DNA of 64,000 nt, taken from the NCBI GenBank assembly GCA_963853835.1, contig OY970822.1, forward strand, positions 13,641,501 through 13,705,500, read 5' to 3'. The stretch comes from Calendula officinalis (lineage: Eukaryota > Streptophyta > Magnoliopsida > Asterales > Asteraceae). This document shows, piece after piece, positions 1 to 10,703 of this stretch; within the stretch, counting starts at the first letter, position 1, and the number at the start of each line of letters is the position of its first letter. The position numbers and the translations under genes were made by a program. Below the pieces are notes generated by a model. That model did no database searches. It saw only the letters and a list, made by a program, of their open reading frames with translations, and was not told the origin of the DNA.

Positions 1-312
1 TGCAGTAGGATATTGTCCAATTCAAACATCAGCAGCGAATCATTAGCTACAACAATCTGCACTTGTTTCTCAACATGATACAAACCTACACCAATACTAT
101 TAGCTAAATAAATAAACAAAACACACTCTAATTTCTTAATCTCGGAAACAATCTTAATCCGTAATTGCTCCTGACACATATGAATCAACAAATTATGAAA
201 ATTTGTCCAATTAAAGAAATTAATCCAAAGTAAGACATGAATTGGTTAGATTACGTACGCGAGTGATGTATTCTTTGCCGGAGACAGTGTGCAGAAGATC
301 AAAATTGATGGC
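1..312 (-). pseudogene. UFL1-like (UFM1 E3 ligase) gene fragment
   Basis: Two exon-like blocks on the minus strand match plant E3 UFM1-protein ligase 1, the enzyme that attaches UFM1 to targets at the ER. The first (about 312-259) reads INFDLLHTVSGKEYIT; the second (170-1, running off the window) reads EQLR, then SEIKKLE, then GVGLYHVEKQVQIVV. They are joined by an 88-bp GT-AG intron (258-171) in phase 0, so this is a DNA-level copy, not a processed one. The N-terminal part normally upstream is absent: an in-frame TGA lies just before the first block, unless that edge (CTCAAG) is a splice acceptor. RT1 sits about 350 bp upstream. I read this as a truncated copy, but the rest of the gene lies outside the window, so an intact gene with an unseen first exon is not excluded. 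Confidence 0.6.
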
Positions 313-659
313 TTGAGAAATGTTATATCAAGGGATATTACTATTGTAATAATATAGATTAGAAGTGGTCAACACGACTCGACCCATCCGATTTTGACTT
401 GCTAAAAGTGCCCATTTTGACCTATTAAACCAACCTGCCCATTTTACCACCTCCATATTTACACATCAATTGCATCAAATATTTGTCTGCCACTTCACTG
501 TTTCCAGGTATTGCAACTTGCCCAACAAACGAGCATATTCCGTTTAGGCTTCTCCACGTTCCAATTTAAGTTGTGTCACCTGCCATATATTGGGTACGGA
601 CGGGTAGGATACTGCTCAAAATATGGGTTGATTGCGCACAAACACTTCTTTGTGTATAA
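313..659. other. Intergenic, no gene seen
   Basis: AT-rich sequence between the UFL1-like fragment and RT1. The short open frames here have no recognisable similarity or splice context. Bases 655-659 (TATAA) are the left target duplication of RT1. Confidence 0.5.
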
Positions 660-2853
660 TGTAACAACCCGAAATTTGAATAAAATAAAATTTGGGAAAA
701 ATATGATAAATAAGGATAATTCATTCCAGAACCGTAGGAATTGGTTTCGTGTCGTTTGGACACCGTATGAGAAAGTTATGGACGAAACCGGGTCGAGACA
801 AAGACCGAAAAGTGCAGCCTAGCTGACTGGTGGAGTTCACGGCGCGAAGTGGAGTTCGCGATCGCGAACTCCGTCCAGGGACTTGGGGTTTTCAGACATT
901 GAGTTCACGACCTGTTACCGATCGCGAAGTGTTCACGACACGCGAACTTCGCGACGCGAAGTTTGTTCACGGCGTGAACTTTGCGAGACCAGCTGTATTA
1001 AATCGGGAAAGCTAGGGTTTTCACTCATTTCTACCATTGTTGAAGGGCAGCCGATTTTAGAGAGAGAAGGGGCGATTTTGGTGATTTCTTGCTCAAATCT
1101 TCATCAATCTTGAAGGATCTAAACATCAAAGGTAAGATATCTTGATTGTTGATGTTATCTAGCTAGTTATGAACTTTGTATGGGTAGAAATGGTGGTTTG
1201 GGGAACCATCCATGTTATCTTTGGGGAAGATGACTAATTATGGGTGTAGAACACTCATTGTAAGCTTGTAATCAATGTGTACAAGTTGGATCTGAGTTTA
1301 TGATGGAAATCTTGAACTAGGGTTTGAGATTTCACCAAGTTGGATGAACTTGGTGGTTAAGAATGTTGTTATGGGTTTATTGGTAACTAGTTATGGATAA
1401 TAACTAGATTTTATGATGATATGGATGATAGGTCAAGAAGGCCTAAAGATTGGTGATATCTCACAAGTTGGAAAGCAAGGATTCGTGTTGTTGGACACGA
1501 TTTGGAGTTAGCTTGGCTAAGGTGAGTACATGAGACTTTTACTGGGTACATAGCAAATGATTTTGAATACTATGATGTTTTAAGAGTCTTTATTAATAAA
1601 CATTTTTAATAAAGATATGATTGACATGATGAGAAAATGCTAGTAATAGACTATTTTAGTATGTCTAAATGATTGATGATTTTGAAAGAGATTATGATTA
1701 TGAAAAGTAATTAATGAGTTTTTATAAATAAGATGTATGAATAAAGATAATGATTTGAAAGAGCTTGATAATCGATTTATTAATAATATGTATTAATAAA
1801 GCTTGAGACAATGATTCTAAAGTAATGAGTATCGATTAGTATATTATACTAATAAAAGTAGATATTAAAATACTAAGAGGATAAGTAATAAGTGACTAGT
1901 AATAAACATGTATTCTAGTCAAAGAAGAGTCAAAGTAACATGATTTTGATAAAAGATAGATATGTTTTAAATTAGCAAAGGACTTGGTAAAGTCAAGATT
2001 TAAAATGAAATAATAAAGAGAATAGCATGATAAATTAGAATAAATGTATTCTAATAAGTGATGAAAGGAGCTGATGCTCATATTTGATGAAAGGAGCTGA
2101 GGCTCATATGTGAAATGAAAAATCCGGAATAAGACCGCCCAGAAATGGGGGAGCATGAGACGTCTACTTGGGGTGGTACCTCCCTGCGCAAAGAGTAGAA
2201 TGTCACAGTTTACGACACTCAATGATGAGTGAGTATGACGACTCGGGAACGGGGAGAGCTTATGAATCTCGATAAGATGGGGGTTCCCAATTACCTTGAT
2301 AGTTTACCTATGACGTCCCATATCGGGAGAGTTGGCTTCGGAGAGGTCCGTCGCATATGTGATAATGAAAGTGTAAGTTTGGAGATAACTTACAAGTATG
2401 TGATTAGATGACGAGTAAGCTTACGGTAAGCTTATTAGTTTATACGGTTAAATGAATGGAAGATGAATATTGAATTAATAAGAAATGATAAGGATAAGTA
2501 TTTTTAATGTTATAAATAATATTTTATAAATCTTTTGAGAACGGGTCGAAAACCCATGTATCTCACGAGACTATTTTGTCTCACGTACTACTTGTTTTTG
2601 GCTATGTACTCAGGTTCAGGATCGATGGATTAGAGGGTCGCGTTAGAAGTGGCCTAGTGTTGATCAGTTCGGGAGCTCGTAGGTAGTTCTCGTTTATCCT
2701 ATGGTTATGATATTATCTTTGTAACACCGGATTTTATAACTCTGATAAATGTTTTATTGGTTTTTGTTAAACCGTATTTTGGGAACATTAGACATTGTAT
2801 TATTTTTATTTAAAAATATGTTTAAAAGGTGTTTTGAAAAACGAGGTGTTACA
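660..2853 (+). repeat. RT1 5' LTR
   Basis: Exact-length partner of 6406-8599. It contains an unusual CpG-rich block (about 834-990) with nested GTTCGCG/CGCGAAC inverted repeats, including a 22-bp perfect palindrome at 851-872 (core TTCGCGATCGCGAA). It also contains a 26-bp imperfect tandem duplication at 2060-2085/2086-2111. The rest is AT-rich. Short open frames inside it recur identically in the other LTR and are not taken as genes. Confidence 0.95.
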
Positions 2854-2856
2854 ACT

Positions 2857-2868
2857 TGGTATCAGAGC
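2857..2868 (+). other. RT1 primer-binding site (tRNA-iMet type)
   Basis: TGGTATCAGAGC begins three bases after the 5' LTR end. It is the standard plant initiator-methionine tRNA primer-binding motif used to start minus-strand DNA synthesis. The same motif occurs in RT2 and RT3. Confidence 0.9.
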
Positions 2869-3095
2869 TATAGTTTAAGTGAATTAGGTAGGTTTGACCT
2901 CCCTAGTCTTAAGCTATGCTAAGTAGGACCATATGTTTTCCATAGGATGTCCTTGATCAGTCCGTTGAGACAGTAAAGTATGGGTATATTAGGGTCGATC
3001 CCTAAGTGAAAGGATAATGTTTTGGGCTATATGGGTTATGTTTGACTAATAAGTCAATCTTTGAATTTTGATGGTTTATTATGTTGATATAGAAA

Positions 3096-4316
3096 ATGGT
3101 GAACCCAAGAAGTGGAGAGATTCCACGAGATCATGAGACGGATTCAAATCGAATCCCGACTCATCCCGGTAATAATGGAGAAGGTTCCGGTTTGGATGCA
3201 AATCAAACCCCGGTAACTATGGAAGCTATCCAGAAATTATTTACCCAAATAAGGGAAGTGGTGAATGAGGATGTGAACCGGATCTTGACTAACCGGTTCA
3301 ATGAAGAGAAGAATGATAATTCTAAGTCCCGTGGGGGAAGTAAGTCTTCGGGTAGCAAGACCCGTACTGTGGAGCCATCGACCGAGGAAAGCGATGATTC
3401 GGGGTCAGAGGAACGGGAAGGATGTACATACAAGACATTCATGACGTGCAACCCCGGTGTGTATTATGGAAGTTCGGAACCGAAGGTCACGATGCGTTGG
3501 ATTCGGGAAACCGAGCAAGTGCTAGAAAGTAGCAAGTGTTTAAAGAAAGACATGGTCATTTATGCATCCCGACAGTTGAAGGATGAAGCGTTGACATGGT
3601 GGGATACCATGTATGAGACTTTGGGAAAGAAAGTGTACAAGATGTCGTGGAAGGAGTTCACGAGAAGGTTGAAGGAAAAGTTTTGTCCCGAGAGAGATCT
3701 AGAAGAGTTGCAAGAAGAGTTCATGTTCATCAAGAAGGGAAATATGTCGGTGGAAGAATACACCAAAAAGTTTACGGGATTACTTCCGTTTGTAATCAAG
3801 TCCTATCCTACGGAGCGTATGAAGGTGGTTCGGTATGCAAATGGACTACCACCGGAGTTTGAATTGGAAGTCAAGCGAGCGACCACGTTGGATGAGGCCA
3901 TTAGTACCGCTCGGAGTGTTGAAAGGGTGTTTCGGCGAAGGGCACAAGAGTCGGCATCAGGAAAAGAAAAGAAGAAGTTTGATAGTAGCTTGGGATTAAC
4001 AAAGAGAGAAGGATTGGGGTCGAGTTCGTCAAAGCATAGTGGTATTGGAAGTTGTCAAAGTTGTGGGAAGAATCATCATGGGGAATGTAAGGCAAATTCG
4101 GCTATATGCTTCAAGTGTGGTCGAGTAGGACACCGAGCAAAGGATTGCAAAGTAAGGAACCTCGAGGAAGTGGAATGCTACACTTGTCACGAGGTGGGAC
4201 ACTTTAGTAGTGCGTGCCCAAGGAAGAGAACCGACACGTCAGCATCAACCGCCAACAGGAATCGGGTGAAGGAAACCCGTGGGGCCGCTTCAGGTAATGC
4301 ATTTATGAAATTTTGA
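3096..4316 (+). CDS. gag: RT1 Gag (nucleocapsid/capsid) protein
   Basis: Intact 406-residue frame. An acidic and serine-rich N-terminal third is followed by a Ty3/gypsy-type retrotransposon gag domain at about residues 115-275 (landmarks MRWIRETEQVL, LTWWDTMYE, RLKEKFCPE, GLPPEFELEVKRA). Three zinc-knuckle-like motifs follow at about 319-374: CQSCGKNHHGEC (irregular), then CFKCGRVGHRAKDC and CYTCHEVGHFSSAC (canonical CCHC). The protein should form the virus-like particle and bind the element RNA. The frame closes with a stop and has no pol extension. It starts at the first ATG after the primer-binding site that opens the long frame. An undamaged gag in an element lacking pol suggests either selection on gag or simply youth. 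Confidence 0.92.
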   Translation: MVNPRSGEIPRDHETDSNRIPTHPGNNGEGSGLDANQTPVTMEAIQKLFTQIREVVNEDVNRILTNRFNEEKNDNSKSRGGSKSSGSKTRTVEPSTEESDDSGSEEREGCTYKTFMTCNPGVYYGSSEPKVTMRWIRETEQVLESSKCLKKDMVIYASRQLKDEALTWWDTMYETLGKKVYKMSWKEFTRRLKEKFCPERDLEELQEEFMFIKKGNMSVEEYTKKFTGLLPFVIKSYPTERMKVVRYANGLPPEFELEVKRATTLDEAISTARSVERVFRRRAQESASGKEKKKFDSSLGLTKREGLGSSSSKHSGIGSCQSCGKNHHGECKANSAICFKCGRVGHRAKDCKVRNLEEVECYTCHEVGHFSSACPRKRTDTSASTANRNRVKETRGAASGNAFMKF

Positions 4317-6405
4317 TAGATAATTAGAATTCAATTGCTTTTATGTCGCACAAATTGGTGCTTATGTGATATAAGTATGGAAATAATATTAGATAGAATA
4401 TATGATGTGAAAAATAAGTTTTGGAGATAATCTCCCCGAGTTATTATGCGTATGGTTATGGGTTGGCGACCGGTATGACGCGGGAAATAAGAATAGAAAG
4501 GATTATGTCATTATAAATTATCGGAAGGTGAATCATAAGAATAGTAACTGTGCTCAAAGAAAGGGTAGTAGTACAGTGAAGTACTAAGTTTCGGTAAGAC
4601 TGGTGAAGTATGAATGGAAAGCCATAGAAATAATGATTTTAAAAATAGAACTTTAGTGTTCGGTGGGAATCCTGATAAGTAGTGCAGATATTCAAGTCAG
4701 GATTGACGTATGCAATGGCAAGGGTGAATAGTTTGTTGTTGGTAAAGTTAAAAAAAAAATAAATAAAAAATAAAAAAATAATAAAAAAAAATGATGAGAT
4801 AGTTCAAGGTTGGGTATCGATCGGAGTCAATGGGTTGACTCATAAGGACCGTGTGAATCGGTAAGATATGGTTATTAAAAGGGTGTTAGTGGTTACCTTG
4901 GTGGTAAATGAAAGATCAGAAGATATTAATGTTGAGAAAGCATGTTTAGTAAAGGTCGATTGATAAATAAATTGGTTAGTGAATTTGTGCATACCGTGTG
5001 GTATTGGGTGTAAGTGGAAAAGTGAAAATGTGGATAGAAAATGGGGTTGATTGTGAAAGAAAATTATAGCATGATGTTAAGCGAATGAGGCATACATGAA
5101 TGGTATGCAAGATGAAATGGTATTGTATGAGTCACTTTGGATTGGAGGCTTTCTGATCATTGTGACAGTTTGGGCCTTGATGGATTGGAGGCTTTCCGAT
5201 CATCTCGGTGGTATAGTTAAAGTATGAACTGATGTATCAGAATTGTGAGGTTTATATCTGTCGAATGAAGAACCGTATGGTTAGTTGTTGTTATGATTTT
5301 TATGGCAAGTGAGAACTTGGATTGAAAACACGGGTAGTGTTTAAGTATAAGTAAGTGTAGGAGGTGCCTACGAGTTCATGGTTTATGAAAACGGAATGCT
5401 TTAAGGAAGCAAAGTTTGTTAATAACCAATGAGTGGTGAAAGAGGTATAAGGGTGGCTAGGCCACAATTGGATATGATTGAGACTCTAGAGCCGGTAATC
5501 GGGAAATTCAAGTATGGTATAAGGATGTTTGAAGGAGATTATAAAAAGGTATAAGTAATTGGATGAAAGTTAAAAAGTAATAGAAATTTGGTATTGATTC
5601 AAGTGGAAATGGTTAATCGATTGTAGAAAATTGAAATCAGAGAAGAGAGAAACAATTGAGAAAGGAAATTTAAATATTGGAATCGGGAACGAAAAGCTTG
5701 GGAAGCGATGCCTTAGTAATAAAGAATATGTGGAATTTAGCAAGGTAAGTTGACTCATTCATAAGTCAAGGTTAGTCAACTAGTAGATTGTTGACTTTGG
5801 TAAAAATTGGATTTTTGATTTTTGTTTAAAGGAGGTTAGTCGAGGATAAGGGCATAATGTATCATGTATGTGTGTATGATAGTGGTTGATTGATTAATGG
5901 AAATAATTGTAGTCAAAGGGTGCGACTTTGACCTTTGGGCAATTCGAATGAAATTTAGAAATCGAGTATGATTGTTGTTGGACCGTGAGAGTAAGATTGA
6001 TGGTTAAGGAATTGACGATTAATAGAACCACTAATGGATAAGGAAAATTTTTAAGATTTGGTTGACTTTGTGCTAAGTCAAAGATGGAACGATGTTGACA
6101 ATTTGGTCAAAGCGAGGGGTTGACTATCATTTTGGTCAAATGGTTATTAGTAATGATTGGGTCATATCATCCCAATGGGAATAAATAGTTTGGTTAAATG
6201 ATGGGAAATGTTAAGGTCGAATTGTGAAATTTTGACCCGTTCGGGTGTTAGGAATTCGAGTTTGGATCTTTGGCCGTTTGGGCATAACGGGTCAAGTGGG
6301 CAATTAATTGCGTAAGTATTATTGATTCATAAGTTGGAAGTGGAATGAGGATCGGAAATCCTTGAGTTGATTCCGAGGACGGAATCCTTTTAAGGGGTGG
6401 ATAGT
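4317..6405 (+). other. RT1 non-coding internal region with polypurine tract
   Basis: About 2.1 kb without a plausible coding frame; the pol genes normally here are absent. Landmarks are an A/T run at 4748-4790 and an imperfect repeat of TTGGAGGCTTTC around 5141-5200. A purine-rich stretch (AAGGGGTGG, 6392-6400) just before the 3' LTR should be the primer for plus-strand synthesis. Confidence 0.75.
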
Positions 6406-8599
6406 TGTAACAACCCGAAATTTGAATAAAATAAAATTTGGGAAAAATATGATAAATAAGGATAATTCATTCCAGAACCGTAGGAATTGGTTTCGTGTCG
6501 TTTGGACACCGTATGAGAAAGTTATGGACGAAACCGGGTCGAGACAAAGACCGAAAAGTGCAGCCTAGCTGACTGGTGGAGTTCACGGCGCGAAGTGGAG
6601 TTCGCGATCGCGAACTCCGTCCAGGGACTTGGGGTTTTCAGACATTGAGTTCACGACCTGTTACCGATCGCGAAGTGTTCACGACACGCGAACTTCGCGA
6701 CGCGAAGTTTGTTCACGGCGTGAACTTTGCGAGACCAGCTGTATTAAATCGGGAAAGCTAGGGTTTTCACTCATTTCTACCATTGTTGAAGGGCAGCCGA
6801 TTTTAGAGAGAGAAGGGGCGATTTTGGTGATTTCTTGCTCAAATCTTCATCAATCTTGAAGGATCTAAACATCAAAGGTAAGATATCTTGATTGTTGATG
6901 TTATCTAGCTAGTTATGAACTTTGTATGGGTAGAAATGGTGGTTTGGGGAACCATCCATGTTATCTTTGGGGAAGATGACTAATTATGGGTGTAGAACAC
7001 TCATTGTAAGCTTGTAATCAATGTGTACAAGTTGGATCTGAGTTTATGATGGAAATCTTGAACTAGGGTTTGAGATTTCACCAAGTTGGATGAACTTGGT
7101 GGTTAAGAATGTTGTTATGGGTTTATTGGTAACTAGTTATGGATAATAACTAGATTTTATGATGATATGGATGATAGGTCAAGAAGGCCTAAAGATTGGT
7201 GATATCTCACAAGTTGGAAAGCAAGGATTCGTGTTGTTGGACACGATTTGGAGTTAGCTTGGCTAAGGTGAGTACATGAGACTTTTACTGGGTACATAGC
7301 AAATGATTTTGAATACTATGATGTTTTAAGAGTCTTTATTAATAAACATTTTTAATAAAGATATGATTGACATGATGAGAAAATGCTAGTAATAGACTAT
7401 TTTAGTATGTCTAAATGATTGATGATTTTGAAAGAGATTATGATTATGAAAAGTAATTAATGAGTTTTTATAAATAAGATGTATGAATAAAGATAATGAT
7501 TTGAAAGAGCTTGATAATCGATTTATTAATAATATGTATTAATAAAGCTTGAGACAATGATTCTAAAGTAATGAGTATCGATTAGTATATTATACTAATA
7601 AAAGTAGATATTGAAATACTAAGAGGATAAGTAATAAGTGACTAGTAATAAACATGTATTCTAGTCAAAGAAGAGTCAAAGTAACATGATTTTGATAAAA
7701 GATAGATATGTTTTAAATTAGCAAAGGACTTGGTAAAGTCAAGATTTAAAATGAAATAATAAAGAGAATAGCATGATAAATTAGAATAAATGTATTCTAA
7801 TAAGTGATGAAAGGAGCTGATGCTCATATTTGATGAAAGGAGCTGAGGCTCATATGTGAAATGAAAAATCCGGAATAAGACCGCCCAGAAATGGGGGAGC
7901 ATGAGACGTCTACTTGGGGTGGTACCTCCCTGCGCAAAGAGTAGAATGTCACAGTTTACGACACTCAATGATGAGTGAGTATGACGACCCGGGAACGGGG
8001 AGAGCTTATGAATCTCGGTAAGATGGGGGTTCCCAATTACCTTGATAGTTTACCTATGACGTCCCATATCGGGAGAGTTGGCTTCGGAGAGGTCCGTCGC
8101 ATATGTGATAATGAAAGTGTAAGTTTGGAGATAACTTACAAGTATGTGATTAGATGACGAGTAAGCTTACGGTAAGCTTATTAGTTTATACGGTTAAATG
8201 AATGGAAGATGAATATTGAATTAATAAGAAATGATAAGGATAAGTATTTTTAATGTTATAAATAATATTTTATAAATCTTTTGAGAACGGGTCGAAAACC
8301 CATGTATCTCACGAGACTATTTTGTCTCACGTACTACTTGTTTTTGGCTATGTACTCAGGTTCAGGATCGATGGATTAGAGGGTCGCGTTAGAAGTGGCC
8401 TAGTGTTGATCAGTTCGGGAGCTCGTAGGTAGTTCTCGTTTATCCTATGGTTATGATATTATCTTTGTAACACCGGATTTTATAACTCTGATAAATGTTT
8501 TATTGGTTTTTGTTAAACCGTATTTTGGGAACATTGGACATTGTATTATTTTTATTTAAAAATATGTTTAAAAGGTGTTTTGAAAAACGAGGTGTTACA
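6406..8599 (+). repeat. RT1 3' LTR
   Basis: Same length and order as the 5' LTR, with four transitions. The 22-bp palindrome recurs at 6597-6618. Ends in GTTACA, followed by the TATAA target duplication. Confidence 0.95.
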
Positions 8600-9774
8600 T
8601 ATAAAGCATCATGTTGTACAAAATTTGTGATCAAACTTACTGCCCTTCTAATACACAAACACATAAACAGTTCTTGTTCTATTCGTGAGAAAAGAAACAC
8701 CCTCATACCCACTGTTTCAATTCAGAACAATTGTGTCACATTCCAGAAAATCACCAACACTCAAGAATCGAATTTCTGGGTCTATAAATCGAACATTCTT
8801 TTGCAATCAGTTTCAAACTTACGGAACTTCATAACAACATGAAAGCAACTTAATTCCAAAGGGAAGTTATTGTAAATATTGTCACATGTTTCTTCCTTGA
8901 ACCATATGATGAAATTTGTTTTGTCATCATATTTACCTGCATGTGTTCATCAGGCCTACGCCATCACACAAACCAGCAATGAAGAAGATAGCATGTATAT
9001 TTGGATTCATATATTTTTCTTTTATAAAGCTTTCTAATTCAGATATTCAAGGCATTTTTTTTTTGCTCTCTTTTACATCAAACTTGAGAAAAAAGTATTC
9101 AAAGCACAAGGATACCGCTTTAATTTCTATACACTCAATGATTCATCACATTGACCACAAAAGTGACTAAATTTTTCTTACACACATTGATCAAAATCAA
9201 TAACCTGTAGATGTTTTATACACTAATTAGGGAAAATGTCATAAAGTAGCAATATACTTTACGCGGCTATCCGTTTTGGTAATTATAACTTTCTAAAATT
9301 TCAGATTTTCAAGAACATTTAGTTGATGCTTGAAGCATACACAAAATAATAAGAATGACCATCTAACATATAGATAAGAATGACCAGTCAATATAGAACT
9401 TGTAACAGCAGGCTCAATTAATAAGGTTCAAAGGAAATTAAGTTGTTCACTTGTAACCCTAACACTTCTACTCTGGTCTAACAATTTAAAGCTTCTGGTA
9501 AGCATTAGCAGACTGAAATATCAATTATAAGTGAAATCAACAAGCTAATCACACCTAAAACCCAATAAATTAAGTGGTGATCAATACTTCTAAACCAATA
9601 AATTTATAATCAAATCAAGCATGCAGATTAATGCCATGATTCACACGCTTAAAATTCCCGAATTTAAAGTAAACATTATTTGAAGAAAAAAAAAGCATGC
9701 TTATCATGGATCGATCTCAATTAGGGCAATTAGTATAAATAAGAGAAGAAGAAGAATCTAGAATCATTCACCTG
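8600..9774. other. Intergenic or 3'-UTR region of a minus-strand transcript
   Basis: No coding gene recognised. Donor-like sites on the minus strand at 9772/9771 (CAG|GTGAAT) and 8937/8936 (CAG|GTAAAT) would suit spliced 3'-UTR exons of the small gene at 9775-10057. This is inference from splice-site appearance only. Confidence 0.3.
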
Positions 9775-10057
9775 TTAACTTGATTCTTGAAGTATGAAAC
9801 ATGAAGCGATCGGCTTAAAAAATCCACCACCGCCACCTTGATTCTGCCATATTACGCTCTGAGAGAAAACCCTAGAAGTCATATAATTTTCCCTTGTTAA
9901 ACGGATCAGGGGATTAATAATCAACGAATCACGAATTACGGTTAGAGTAAAAGATTATGAATATTAAATTGAATCTGATTACCTTTAGTTGCTGGCGATG
10001 GAAGACACCAGTCGATTTAGAGAAAAAAGATGTGGAGGCGATGGATGAAGCGGGCAT
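9775..10057 (-). CDS. Possible small two-exon gene, 52-aa protein, function unknown
   Basis: On the minus strand an ATG at 10057 opens 25 codons to a donor at 9983 (AAAG|GTAATC). An acceptor at 9859 (CTCTCAG) continues in phase 0 for 27 codons to TAA at 9777-9775. The N-terminus (MPASSIASTSFFSKSTG) is Ser/Thr-rich, with Lys/Arg and no acidic residues, like an organelle-targeting peptide. The second exon has a five-glycine run and ends FKPIASCFILQESS. A GT donor three bases after the stop suggests a 3'-UTR intron. It is divergent from GUF1, with about 650 bp between the start codons, so a shared promoter is possible. I do not recognise the family. The coding status rests on two good splice sites and preserved frame only. 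Confidence 0.4.
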
Positions 10058-10174
10058 TTGAGGCGGCTGAGAAGGCGGTGTACGTGGAAAATTTTAAAGT
10101 CATCCACGTGGCTAATTTTGAAGGAAGTCATCGACGTGGCTTCAAAACCAAAACCTTTTCTTATAGGTAATAGA

Positions 10175-10370
10175 TTTTTTTTTTGAATGGCAAGTTAGTA
10201 AGTTAGTGGTTCGAGCCTAGATAGTGATATCCATAAGGGGCAGTATGCCTTCCCTCGAACCTTCCACCTATGGGGAATAAACCCCACGTCCACGACGGGA
10301 CTTGAACACATAACCTTGACCATGGGTAACACCTTATCTTTTCACCAATACCACTAGGCTAGAAGCTTTG
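10175..10370 (-). mobile_element. tRNA-derived SINE (family A)
   Basis: On the minus strand the head TCTAGCCTAGTGGTATTGG resembles an A box and GTTCAAGTCCC a B box of an RNA polymerase III promoter. The element ends in an A tract (T run at 10175-10184 on the plus strand). It matches closely the copy at 61479-61664, and its 3' half matches 61985-62165. No convincing target duplication was found, which suggests an older copy. It lies in the GUF1 upstream region. Confidence 0.8.
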
Positions 10371-10657
10371 GATTCTAAGCCTATTTATATACCTACTAAC
10401 TTATCAAAACAAATGTCAAAATCAATAAATTATATAAAAAAAATTAATAAATTATACATCTCGTTTTTTGAATGACTAGAAACATAAAATGGGCAAAGGT
10501 AGAGCATCAATTATCATTTCTGTTGCACAAATTTAACACTAGTGAAAGCAAGAAAACCAGTCCCGCTGACCACTGCAAGCGACGGGCAAAACAAAGAGAA
10601 GGAAGAGTTGCAAACACATCTCGTTAACCAAAACCCTGACACCATTAGCCGTCAGCT

Positions 10658-10693
10658 ATGATTCCGATAAACCCTAATTTTTTTGACGCATAA
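10658..10693 (+). CDS. Short upstream ORF in the GUF1 leader
   Basis: ATG at 10658 opens 11 codons (MIPINPNFFDA) and stops at TAA, 11 bases before the GUF1 start codon and in another frame. If the transcript starts upstream, ribosomes would meet it first and GUF1 translation could be damped. The transcription start is not known from the sequence, so its use is uncertain. Confidence 0.35.
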   Translation: MIPINPNFFDA

Positions 10694-10703
10694 AGACTCA
10701 CCA

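Larger units (their letters stand above)
660..8599 (+). mobile_element. RT1: gag-only LTR retrotransposon (TR-GAG type), complete
   Basis: The element runs from TGTAAC to GTTACA. Its LTRs are 2194 bp each, at constant offset 5746, and a perfect 5-bp target duplication TATAA lies at 655-659 and 8600-8604. I find only four differences between the LTRs (1867/7613, 2243/7989, 2271/8017, 2790/8536), all transitions, about 0.2 percent, so the insertion is recent. The internal part holds a primer-binding site, one gag frame and a purine tract, but no protease, reverse transcriptase, RNase H or integrase. It must therefore use proteins of another element. Gag and LTR ends suggest Ty3/gypsy ancestry. 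This structure is what has been called TR-GAG. Confidence 0.95.

Noticed and set aside
830..1113. Overlapping frames in the CpG-rich part of the RT1 LTR (also 6576-6859)
   Set aside because: They arise from the GTTCGCG inverted repeats, which keep frames open. There is no protein similarity.
1896..2222. 108-codon minus frame in the RT1 LTR, repeated at 7642-7968
   Set aside because: It is identical in both LTRs because the LTRs are nearly identical. There is no domain or start context, and the composition is that of AT-rich repeat.
10683..10703. Extending GUF1 to a TTG start at 10683
   Set aside because: Plant nuclear genes use ATG almost exclusively. The ATG at 10704 gives a normal presequence and family length.
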